From assembly GCF_013248905.1 (NCBI RefSeq), contig NZ_JABRVS010000001.1, positions 2,418,001 to 2,482,000 on the forward strand: 64,000 nucleotides of DNA. The letters are read 5' to 3'. Source of the DNA: Shewanella sp. VB17. Its GTDB lineage: Bacteria; Pseudomonadota; Gammaproteobacteria; Enterobacterales; Shewanellaceae. The notes under the pieces were generated by a model that was not told the DNA's origin, made no database searches, and saw nothing but the letters and a program-made list of their open reading frames with translations. The position numbers and the translations under genes are program-made. This document shows, in pieces, positions 26,763 through 34,469 of the stretch (positions are counted from its first letter, which is position 1; each line of letters starts with the position of its first letter).

Positions 26763-27607
26763 CTCAGCGGACAAAAAAAAGTGAATTTGAGCGGTTAAGT
26801 GCTCAGCAAACACCCATCATGGTGTAGATTCAATCGTTATCCTTGTTGTATCTATCATGAATTTTTTGATTTGGCAGTAATTAACATGACTAAAGTCAAT
26901 GCCATTAGCTTGTCTTTGTAAATGATGTGTATCAGCATATTGTATGATATAGGCTGTAAATAGATTGGATGATAAGGGTTTACAGTGGCGATATATGTCA
27001 GCTTATCCAGATGGATCAGGCTCTTATTTAAGTGTTTTATTAGTTGTGGCTTTTTTTTAAAACACTCAAATGAAATAAAATTACATCATTTTTTATTTCA
27101 TGTAGAGAAGAATGATATGTGTTAAAAGTCACGTATAATAAGGGGTCGGTTGAGTTATCCACTATTTCTGTGGATAAACCTGTGGGTTAAGCTAAAAATA
27201 GTGTGTCAACCCCTTAAAAACAGTGAGCTGAAGTTAAAATGAGCATTTTTATTTGGAATATTTAAAATGATTAATTAACAATGACTTGGTAAAAGCAAGT
27301 GCTTATTTTAGAGTGGATTTATAATGTGATCTAATTGTAACCGTAAAATGCTTGGGCCTTGTGTACTATTTTGTCATTTCCACTGTGGGTATGATGTTTC
27401 CATGAACGACTTAGCATTTTTTTACTTGTTGTTTTAAAATTTCATATTCTTAATTCTTTCCCTCATTCATCGCCGTTATCTTTAGGTGCATTAAGTGAGT
27501 TTGGGTATTAAGATTGATATCAGATACAATGTTCTGCTTATGATGGCGGAAGTCATCATGGGGTAATAGATCAAAATAGCGTGCTCATTATTTAGGAAGT
27601 GCAATTA
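26763..27607. other. Long intergenic region between the tRNA-Asn promoter and uvrB
   Basis: About 840 bases without a convincing gene. It holds two inverted DnaA-box-like sites at 27155-27177 and should contain the uvrB promoter. I looked for a LexA box (CTGT-N8-ACAG) and found none that is convincing. Confidence 0.55.
27155..27177. promoter_or_regulatory. Pair of inverted DnaA-box-like sequences
   Basis: TTATCCAC (27155-27162) and GTGGATAA (27170-27177) form an 8-bp inverted repeat. The minus-strand reading TTATCCACA (27177-27169) is a perfect 9-base DnaA box; the plus-strand TTATCCACT has one mismatch. It could titrate DnaA or regulate uvrB; the role is unproven. Confidence 0.5.
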
Positions 27608-29623
27608 GTGACAGAATTATCTTTTCAACTTGAATCTCAATATGCCCCTGCGGGCGATCAACCCAAAGCCATCGAAAAGTTAGTTGATGGCATTGAAGCG
27701 GGTCTTGCTTGTCAGACTCTGCTTGGTGTGACGGGATCGGGTAAAACATTCACCATTGCCAATGTGATTAAGAAAATGGCTCGTCCTACCATTATTATGG
27801 CGCCTAATAAAACGTTAGCTGCGCAGCTTTATGGTGAGATGAAGGAGTTTTTTCCTCACAATGCTGTTGAGTATTTTGTTTCTTATTATGATTACTATCA
27901 ACCTGAGGCTTATGTGCCTTCAACGAATACTTTTATTGAAAAGGATGCTTCGGTCAATGCACATATAGAACAGATGCGTCTTTCTGCGACTAAAGCATTG
28001 TTAGAAAGAAAGGATGTGGTATTAATAGCCTCTGTATCTGCCATTTATGGTTTAGGTGATCCTGATTCTTATTTGAAAATGTTATTGCACCTAAGACAAG
28101 GTGATTTTATGGGGCAGCGAGATATACTTAACCGCCTCAGTGAGTTGCAATATACTCGTAATGATATTGAGTTAAAGCGAGGCACTTATCGCGTCAGAGG
28201 TGAGGTGATTGATATTTTTGCCGCTGATTCAGATAGGAATGCCATACGGGTAGAATTGTTTGATGATGAGATCGAACGATTAAGTTTATTCGATCCGTTA
28301 ACGGGTCATATTATTCAACGTATTGCGCGTACGACGGTATACCCTAAGAGTCATTATGTGACACCTAGAGAAAAAATATTAACGGCAACAGAATATATCA
28401 AAGAGGAACTTAGAGAACGTAGACAGCAATTACTTGATAATAATAAGTTGGTTGAAGCGCAGCGTCTTACCGAAAGAGTTCAATACGATATCGAAATGAT
28501 GGTTGAACTGGGCTATTGTTCTGGAATTGAGAATTACTCTAGGTACCTTTCTGGTCGAGGAGAGGGCAGTGGACCGCCGACTTTGTTAGATTACTTACCC
28601 GCTGATGGTTTACTGATCATTGATGAATCACACGTTACCGTGCCACAAATAGGGGCAATGTATAAAGGCGATCGTTCGAGAAAATCAAATTTGGTTGAAT
28701 ATGGTTTCCGTTTACCTTCAGCATTGGATAACAGACCGCTTAAGTTTGAAGAATTCGAAGATTTAATGCCACAAACTATTTACGTATCAGCCACGCCCGG
28801 AAAATATGAAATTGACAAGAGTGATGGTGAAATTGCTGAGCAAGTGATCAGACCAACAGGCTTGCTTGATCCTGTGCTTGAGGTTCGTCCGGTTGATATT
28901 CAGGTTGATGATTTATTATCTGAAATTGCGCTGCGAGTGAAAGTGAATGAACGTGTTTTAGTCACTACTTTAACGAAACGAATGTCTGAAGATCTTACCG
29001 AGTACCTAGATGAACATGGGGTTAAGGTAAGATACCTGCACTCTGATATTGATACCGTTGAGCGAGTTGAGATCATAAGAGATCTTAGGTTAGGTGTGTT
29101 TGACGTACTGGTGGGTATTAATTTACTTAGGGAGGGACTTGATTTACCTGAGGTGTCATTAGTGTGTATTCTTGATGCTGATAAAGAGGGTTTTTTACGT
29201 TCTGAGCGCTCTCTTATTCAAACCATTGGTCGTGCAGCCCGAAATATCAATGGGAAAGTGATCCTTTATGCTAATAAAATCACCGATTCGATGGCAAAAG
29301 CCATGGGTGAAACGGAACGACGTCGTAAGTTGCAACATCAATTTAACCTAGATAATGGCATTACTCCAAAAGGGGTATCGAAGACAATTACCGATGTGAT
29401 GGACATTGGTGGTAAGGAATATGAGCAGCCAGATCTTACTCATATCCGCAATATAGCAGAGGCGAAAGGTGAGTATAAGGTCAAAGATGTGGCAACTGTC
29501 AGTCATCAAATTGATGCATTGGAAAAATTAATGTATGAGCATGCAAAAAACCTTGAATTCGAGCAAGCCGCTGCAGTACGAGATCAAGTGAGTCGACTTC
29601 ATAGCACTTTGATTAAAGCCTAA
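27608..29623 (+). CDS. uvrB: UvrABC system protein B
   Basis: DNA damage-recognition helicase of nucleotide excision repair. 671 residues from GTG 27608, chosen because AGGAAG (27594-27599) is correctly spaced; the frame opens at another GTG at 27599 that overlaps that site. Walker A GVTGSGKT, the beta-hairpin region YYDYYQPEAYVPS, DEAD-like DESH, motif VI QTIGRAARN and the C-terminal UVR domain (EKLMYEHAKNLEFEQAAAVRDQ) are all present. It stands alone, ending just before convergent rrtA. Confidence 0.97.
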   Translation: MTELSFQLESQYAPAGDQPKAIEKLVDGIEAGLACQTLLGVTGSGKTFTIANVIKKMARPTIIMAPNKTLAAQLYGEMKEFFPHNAVEYFVSYYDYYQPEAYVPSTNTFIEKDASVNAHIEQMRLSATKALLERKDVVLIASVSAIYGLGDPDSYLKMLLHLRQGDFMGQRDILNRLSELQYTRNDIELKRGTYRVRGEVIDIFAADSDRNAIRVELFDDEIERLSLFDPLTGHIIQRIARTTVYPKSHYVTPREKILTATEYIKEELRERRQQLLDNNKLVEAQRLTERVQYDIEMMVELGYCSGIENYSRYLSGRGEGSGPPTLLDYLPADGLLIIDESHVTVPQIGAMYKGDRSRKSNLVEYGFRLPSALDNRPLKFEEFEDLMPQTIYVSATPGKYEIDKSDGEIAEQVIRPTGLLDPVLEVRPVDIQVDDLLSEIALRVKVNERVLVTTLTKRMSEDLTEYLDEHGVKVRYLHSDIDTVERVEIIRDLRLGVFDVLVGINLLREGLDLPEVSLVCILDADKEGFLRSERSLIQTIGRAARNINGKVILYANKITDSMAKAMGETERRRKLQHQFNLDNGITPKGVSKTITDVMDIGGKEYEQPDLTHIRNIAEAKGEYKVKDVATVSHQIDALEKLMYEHAKNLEFEQAAAVRDQVSRLHSTLIKA

Positions 29624-29643
29624 TGAGACTTTAAAAGTGTCGA

Positions 29644-30258
29644 TTATTGATCACACGATGCTTTTATTATTTTTCTTTGTAAAATAAGTTTGAAAAATAC
29701 CATGGCAAAAAAAAGTATGATACCTGTGATCGTGCCCACTAAATGAGCCTCTATGGCCACACGGGTACCAATCATTTCAGTGACTTGTTTACTGGCACCG
29801 AACCATTGCTCATGACCGACTTTTATTATTACGCCGATCAGCAATAAATATCCTGAACGCATGCCCACTTGGATATCTTTAATGGCACCATAGGTAAATA
29901 TTCCGTGTAGTACACCGCTTAAGCCAATATACCCCAGTACGTTAGGGTAAAAAAGATACAACCCGGTACCTTGTAACAAACAAAGTGTTATAAAAAATAG
30001 GGTAAAGCCGGTTAAATGGTAGTGTTGCTGATGCAGTAAGATAATGACCCATAATCCGGCTACGTTCATCACAAGGTGCCAAATGTTGGTGTGTAACAAG
30101 TTGCCGGTAAATAATCGCCAATATTCGCCTAATGCTATCTCGTTTCGTTCATAGGCCAGTAGATCGTCTATGCTGACATAAAATAATATGATTGAACTGA
30201 GTGAGATAAGTAATATTATTGGTAAAGTGCTACCCCATAATGGTGGTGTTTTTAACAC
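29644..30258 (-). CDS. rrtA: Rhombosortase (rhomboid-family intramembrane serine protease)
   Basis: 204-residue polytopic membrane protein. Ser114 in YIGLSGVLHG (rhomboid GxSG) and His172 in IEAHLVGT form the expected catalytic dyad. EYWRLFTGNLLHTNIWHLVMN and HEQWFGA are typical of the RrtA subgroup, which cleaves proteins bearing a C-terminal GlyGly-CTERM tail so they can be surface-attached after type II secretion. It starts at GTG 30258, overlapping the end of queC by seven bases. No GlyGly-CTERM protein was recognised in this window. Confidence 0.88.
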   Translation of the reverse strand: MLKTPPLWGSTLPIILLISLSSIILFYVSIDDLLAYERNEIALGEYWRLFTGNLLHTNIWHLVMNVAGLWVIILLHQQHYHLTGFTLFFITLCLLQGTGLYLFYPNVLGYIGLSGVLHGIFTYGAIKDIQVGMRSGYLLLIGVIIKVGHEQWFGASKQVTEMIGTRVAIEAHLVGTITGIILFFAMVFFKLILQRKIIKASCDQ

Positions 30259-30935
30259 TTAGCGGCCAAATCAAGTTGTACTTGCTGTTTGTTATTAGCA
30301 TAGTCATCAAGTCCTTTTTGTCTCAGTAAACAGGCTGAGCAGGTGCTACAACCAGTGCCTTTGATGCCATTATAACAGGTTAAGGTTTCATCCTTGATTA
30401 AGGTCAAGCTGTGATATTTGTCTGCAAGTGCCCATGTTTCAGCTTTATTGAGCCACATCAATGGGGTTGAGAGGAGTAGAGGTCTATCCATGCCTTGTGT
30501 TAATGCAGATTGCATTGCTTTGATAAAGTCATTGCGACAATCTGGGTAACCTGAAAAGTCTGTTTCACAGACACCAGTGATGACAGTGCTAGCACCTAGT
30601 TGATAAGCAAAGATACCTGCGAGGGTTAAAAATAAGATATTACGACCCGGTACGAAGGTATTGGGTAGACCATTATCCATCAGTTCATTTGATACTTGAA
30701 TTGAATCACGAGTAAGGGATGAAATAGCCAATTCATTTAGCATAGTCACATCAAGTGTCTTATGACTTTTAAGTCCGAGCTGTTTGCCTAGTTTTTTTGC
30801 AATGTCAATTTCTTGTTGATGTCTTTGACCGTAATCAAAGGTGATACCGTGAACTTCTTCGTATTGAGTGAGGGCTTGAATGAGACAAGTAGTTGAGTCT
30901 TGACCACCACTAAACACGACGACTGCTTTTGACAT
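30252..30935 (-). CDS. queC: 7-cyano-7-deazaguanine synthase
   Basis: Converts 7-carboxy-7-deazaguanine to preQ0 with ATP and ammonia, in queuosine biosynthesis. 227 residues from ATG 30935; the frame opens three codons earlier at a GTG. The PP-loop SGGQDS is at residues 9-14 and the zinc-binding cysteines are clustered at the C-terminus (CYNGIKGTGCSTCSAC). It is divergent from queE and overlaps rrtA. Confidence 0.96.
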   Translation of the reverse strand: MSKAVVVFSGGQDSTTCLIQALTQYEEVHGITFDYGQRHQQEIDIAKKLGKQLGLKSHKTLDVTMLNELAISSLTRDSIQVSNELMDNGLPNTFVPGRNILFLTLAGIFAYQLGASTVITGVCETDFSGYPDCRNDFIKAMQSALTQGMDRPLLLSTPLMWLNKAETWALADKYHSLTLIKDETLTCYNGIKGTGCSTCSACLLRQKGLDDYANNKQQVQLDLAAKC

Positions 30936-31220
30936 AATAATCACTAATTAGAATACACCTTTGTTATTTTAACGGATTTGACTTAGCTTGCAAATAATTA
31001 AACTTATAATAACGTCTAAGCTTCTGAAAATTATTACAATTTAAATAAGTTTTATATGTAGCCAGTGTCATGTTTTCAATGCGTAGATTGAGCTATATAC
31101 TGTGAATGTAGGCAAGCTTTCTCACTCAACAGCAAGACAGTGGTTTCACATTGTAGGTTTGACTTGCCAGTGACGGGGAAATCAATTATAAATGCCGCCT
31201 AATTTATTTGAAGGTTCAGC

Positions 31221-31889
31221 ATGAAGTATCCGGTTAATGAAGTATTTGAGACGATCCAAGGTGAAGGAGTTTACACCGGTGTTCCAGCCATATTTGTGCG
31301 CCTTCAAGGGTGTCCTGTTGGCTGTAGCTGGTGTGATACAAAACATACTTGGGATTTACTTGAAACCAATCGTGTTGAGCCTGAGTTGGTGATCCAAGTT
31401 GATGGTACTATTGGGCGTTGGTCACATTTAACGAGTGATCAGTTAATTCACCGTTTAAAACAGAAAGCGTTTACGGCTTCACATATCGTTATTACTGGAG
31501 GTGAGCCATGTATGCATGACTTAACGGTGATAACGGAGACATTAAACAAAGCTGGCTATTCGACACAAATTGAAACCAGTGGTACGTTTACCGTGTTGTG
31601 CTCAGATGAAACTTGGGTAACCGTTTCACCTAAATTGAAAATGAAGGCGGGGATGGCGGTATTGCCTCAAGCACTTTATCGCGCCAACGAAATTAAGCAC
31701 CCTGTTGCCACTCAAACCCATATAGAAGATCTTGACGCCTTATTAACAAACATTGATGTAGCTAATAAGACTATTTGTTTACAACCTATTAGCCAAAAAA
31801 AACGAGCAACTGAATTGGCTATGCGTGTCTGCATCGAGCGAAATTGGCGATTGTCGATACAGACTCATAAGTATCTAGAGATTGATTAG
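31221..31889 (+). CDS. queE: 7-carboxy-7-deazaguanine synthase
   Basis: Radical SAM enzyme making 7-carboxy-7-deazaguanine from carboxytetrahydropterin. 222 residues; the cluster cysteines Cys31, Cys35 and Cys38 fit CPVGCSWCDT (C-x3-C-x2-C), followed by GGEPC for SAM binding. It supplies QueC, encoded divergently 280 bases away. Its 3' end overlaps the convergent PLP-enzyme gene by four bases. Confidence 0.95.
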   Translation: MKYPVNEVFETIQGEGVYTGVPAIFVRLQGCPVGCSWCDTKHTWDLLETNRVEPELVIQVDGTIGRWSHLTSDQLIHRLKQKAFTASHIVITGGEPCMHDLTVITETLNKAGYSTQIETSGTFTVLCSDETWVTVSPKLKMKAGMAVLPQALYRANEIKHPVATQTHIEDLDALLTNIDVANKTICLQPISQKKRATELAMRVCIERNWRLSIQTHKYLEID

Positions 31890-32944
31890 TTCAAGCGACC
31901 AGTGAGGGAAAATTGTGTGAGTTGAGCCTCGTATTTGCTCAGCGAGCCTATGTTCTCTTGCACCCAACTTGGGTCGTAATAGCTATCTAAGTAGCGTTCT
32001 CCAGAATCACACAATAAGGTCACAATAGAACCCTGTTGATGACTTGCTTGCATCTTTACTGCTATTTTAAGGACACCATATAAGTTTGTGCCTGTCGAAG
32101 GTCCTGCTTTTCTGCCTATTAGTTTTTCTAACCAGCGCATGGTGGCGATAGAAGCGGCGTCGGGTATTTTCTCCATATTGTCGATGACACCTGGAATAAA
32201 TGACGGTTCCACTCTTGGGCGGCCAATACCTTCAATTTTACTGCCATGAGCCGATGTTAACGTTTTATCACCTGTAGTGTAATAGTCATAAAATACAGAG
32301 TGTTCTGGATCTGCAACGCAAAGTTGAGTATCGAGCCGCTGGTAACGTATATAGCGACCAATGGTTGCTGATGTGCCTCCGGTCCCAGGACTCATCACTA
32401 TCCAGCTAGGAATAGGGTGAGGTTCTAACGCCATCTGTTCGAAAATTGAATTGGCTATGTTGTTATTTCCTCTCCAGTCTGTTGCACGTTCAGCATAAGT
32501 AAATTGATCCATGTAATGCCCATCAAGTTGACTTGCTAATTGCTCCGAAGCGGCATAAATCTCACTTGAATGGTTTACAAAATGGCAGCAGCCGCCATAG
32601 AATTCAATCTGTTGAATTTTTTTCTTTGCGGTAGTGTTAGGCATAACGGCAATAAAGGGTAGGCCGAGTAATCGAGCAAAATACGACTCAGAGACAGCTG
32701 TACTCCCAGATGAAGACTCTATAATCGTTGTGCCTTCTTTAATCCAACCGTTGCAAAGCCCATACAGAAATAACGAGCGTGCCAGCCTATGTTTAAGGCT
32801 GCCTGTCGGATGGGTACTTTCATCTTTAAGGTAGATATCAATTCCTGTGAGTTGAGGAATATCCAATTTAATTAAATGAGTATCAGCACTGCGTTGATAG
32901 TCTGATTCGATCTTTTCGATCGCCATGTTAACCCAAGAATTCAT
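31886..32944 (-). CDS. PLP-dependent cysteine synthase-family enzyme, Cds1-like
   Basis: 352 residues. The PLP lysine is Lys51 in DESTHPTGSLKHRLA, and the phosphate/substrate loop is SSSGSTAVSESYFA. Blocks such as RSLFLYGLCNGWI, IEFYGGCCHFV and GIGRPRVEPSF resemble the mycobacterial Cds1-type L-cysteine desulfhydrases rather than housekeeping CysK or CysM, so hydrogen sulfide release from cysteine is a plausible role. The reaction is inferred. It ends inside the last codons of queE (4-base convergent overlap). Confidence 0.82.
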   Translation of the reverse strand: MNSWVNMAIEKIESDYQRSADTHLIKLDIPQLTGIDIYLKDESTHPTGSLKHRLARSLFLYGLCNGWIKEGTTIIESSSGSTAVSESYFARLLGLPFIAVMPNTTAKKKIQQIEFYGGCCHFVNHSSEIYAASEQLASQLDGHYMDQFTYAERATDWRGNNNIANSIFEQMALEPHPIPSWIVMSPGTGGTSATIGRYIRYQRLDTQLCVADPEHSVFYDYYTTGDKTLTSAHGSKIEGIGRPRVEPSFIPGVIDNMEKIPDAASIATMRWLEKLIGRKAGPSTGTNLYGVLKIAVKMQASHQQGSIVTLLCDSGERYLDSYYDPSWVQENIGSLSKYEAQLTQFSLTGRLN

Positions 32945-33105
32945 TATATATGCCCTGTACCGTAGATGTTATTATCTAGATAGTAACCAATAATAATTAA
33001 GGTAGGAAGTTAAAGCAGTGTATTTATGTTGTGTGACATCAATGTATTTTAAACGTTAGTCAAATGTTTAAAATAAGCAATGATGCTGATTCAGTTAATA
33101 AGAAG

Positions 33106-33190
33106 TGGTGGAGGGAGAAGGATTCGAACCTTCGAAGGCTGAGCCGTCAGATTTACAGTCTGATCCCTTTGGCCACTCGGGAACCCCTCC
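33106..33190 (-). tRNA. tRNA-Tyr (GTA), copy 2
   Basis: 85 bases with long variable arm, anticodon GTA (CTGTAAAT), encoded CCA. Closely resembles E. coli tRNA-Tyr. Confidence 0.95.
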
Positions 33191-33220
33191 ACGGATACTT
33201 TTATTATCATTTTGCGCAAG

Positions 33221-33305
33221 TGGTGGAGGGAGAAGGATTCGAACCTTCGAAGGCTGAGCCGTCAGATTTACAGTCTGATCCCTTTGGCCACTCGGGAACC
33301 CCTCC
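33221..33305 (-). tRNA. tRNA-Tyr (GTA), copy 1
   Basis: 85 bases, identical to copy 2, separated by 30 bases. Both are probably transcribed from the promoter at 33322-33350. Confidence 0.95.
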
Positions 33306-33321
33306 TCAACTTGCGGCGAGA

Positions 33322-33350
33322 ATAGTAGACACAAACGGTGGTTGTGTAAA
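33322..33350 (-). promoter_or_regulatory. Sigma-70 promoter of the tRNA-Tyr pair
   Basis: On the minus strand: -35 TTTACA (33350-33345), 17-base spacer, -10 TACTAT (33327-33322), GC-rich discriminator. The same -10 as the tRNA-Asn promoter. Confidence 0.8.
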
Positions 33351-33431
33351 GGTCCTATTTGAAATAATTGCTAAAGTTGTGCTCCAAGCGGCCGATTAAT
33401 TACCAATGGGTTGTTTTAGTGATGAATTTTT

Positions 33432-33923
33432 ATGCGAACAAGCACAATTTTAATCAATGAGTCACAATTGGGCACACGCCTTAATCACGCCATCGATCAA
33501 GATAGGCGAGGTGAGTTTGCACTTTTATTAGCATTCCTGTCTGCAGATGCGCGTGATATGGCTCAATTTCACTTGAGTCATGATGCTATTGATCCAAACC
33601 TAGCCTTGCGTGCTAAGTTTGAGTTGCCAGAAAAACAGGATTTGATCAATGATGTGACTGTTCAATCATCACCTAGGGATAATAGTTCCACCTTCGTTAA
33701 AGGTGGAATAAGGGCTTTTCAACTTATGCAAGCTTTGTCTCCTGAGGCTTTGGTGATCCGAGGTGATAAGCCGATGCTGATGCAAAAGGTATTGGCAAAT
33801 TGCGACATCTTAACCAGACAAAAATATAATAATAATGTGGCATCAGAGGTTCATTCAGCTCTGGATATTCACTTTGTTGATCTGCTCGCTCAACAACGGT
33901 TAATAAGTCGGGGCTTAACCTGA
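33432..33923 (+). CDS. Uncharacterised protein resembling the VC2046/SO_2500 family
   Basis: 163 residues, soluble, no signal peptide or membrane segment. The pattern RRGEFALLLAFLSADARDMAQFHL near residue 28 and a C-terminal DIHFVDLLAQQR look like the conserved Vibrio/Shewanella VC2046/SO_2500 family of unknown function; this match is from memory. It stands alone, after the divergent tRNA-Tyr pair and 108 bases before a YfcZ-like gene. The ribosome binding site is weak. Confidence 0.7.
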   Translation: MRTSTILINESQLGTRLNHAIDQDRRGEFALLLAFLSADARDMAQFHLSHDAIDPNLALRAKFELPEKQDLINDVTVQSSPRDNSSTFVKGGIRAFQLMQALSPEALVIRGDKPMLMQKVLANCDILTRQKYNNNVASEVHSALDIHFVDLLAQQRLISRGLT

Positions 33924-34031
33924 TTGTTAATGACTTATTGCTTTATGATCTCTCTTCAATTTTTTAACGCGAAACCCGTCAACTGTTAGCGTATAATGAT
34001 GACCAATGTACATCAATAGAGCTAATAACGA

Positions 34032-34319
34032 ATGAAGATAGCGACACTAGAGCAATCAACCTTAGTGAATGACACCTGTAATGATTGCGGCAGTTATGCT
34101 GATATTGGTGCTATGATTGATGAAAATGATACTCAGTTATTGCTTTCTTTTACAGGTATTGAAGCGCATAAAAAAGCCAAGATCACAGCAGAAAAAGCAA
34201 AAAATCGTTTCGATAATGTAACAAGTGAAATAAAGAGTGAAGGTGAAATATTTAACTTATTGATTAAATTTGCCTTTAGTGTAGAGAAAATAATATTTCA
34301 ACTAGAAAATAGCATTTAA
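34032..34319 (+). CDS. YfcZ/YiiS family protein (DUF406)
   Basis: 95 residues. The N-terminal C-x2-C followed by ADIGAMIDEND and the C-terminal FAFSVEKIIFQL correspond to E. coli YfcZ (94 residues; DVGTIMDNSD and MLIFQL). Function is unknown. In enteric bacteria yfcZ lies near fadL and fadIJ; here it is about 3 kb upstream of psrA-fadE, an interesting but loose link to fatty-acid metabolism. Confidence 0.8.
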   Translation: MKIATLEQSTLVNDTCNDCGSYADIGAMIDENDTQLLLSFTGIEAHKKAKITAEKAKNRFDNVTSEIKSEGEIFNLLIKFAFSVEKIIFQLENSI

Positions 34320-34469
34320 ATTGGCGGTGATGTTTGCAAATTAGCTAGTTGGTCATGTAGTCTGGCGCGCTAATAATAATTTTAATACTGACTAGTTTCG
34401 AAAAATTGACAAACACGATCAATTAAATGGAACATTGGGTAGGCATGCTTACTCATTTTAGGGAGCTAA

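Noticed and set aside
27180..27600. LexA box for uvrB
   Set aside because: No CTGT-N8-ACAG match good enough to report was found by reading.
30945..31220. preQ1 riboswitch between queC and queE
   Set aside because: No recognisable preQ1 aptamer pattern; the interval looks like an ordinary divergent promoter region.
33064..33399. 111-residue plus-strand reading frame
   Set aside because: It runs across both tRNA-Tyr genes in antisense; its repeated peptide is the complement of the tRNA sequence.
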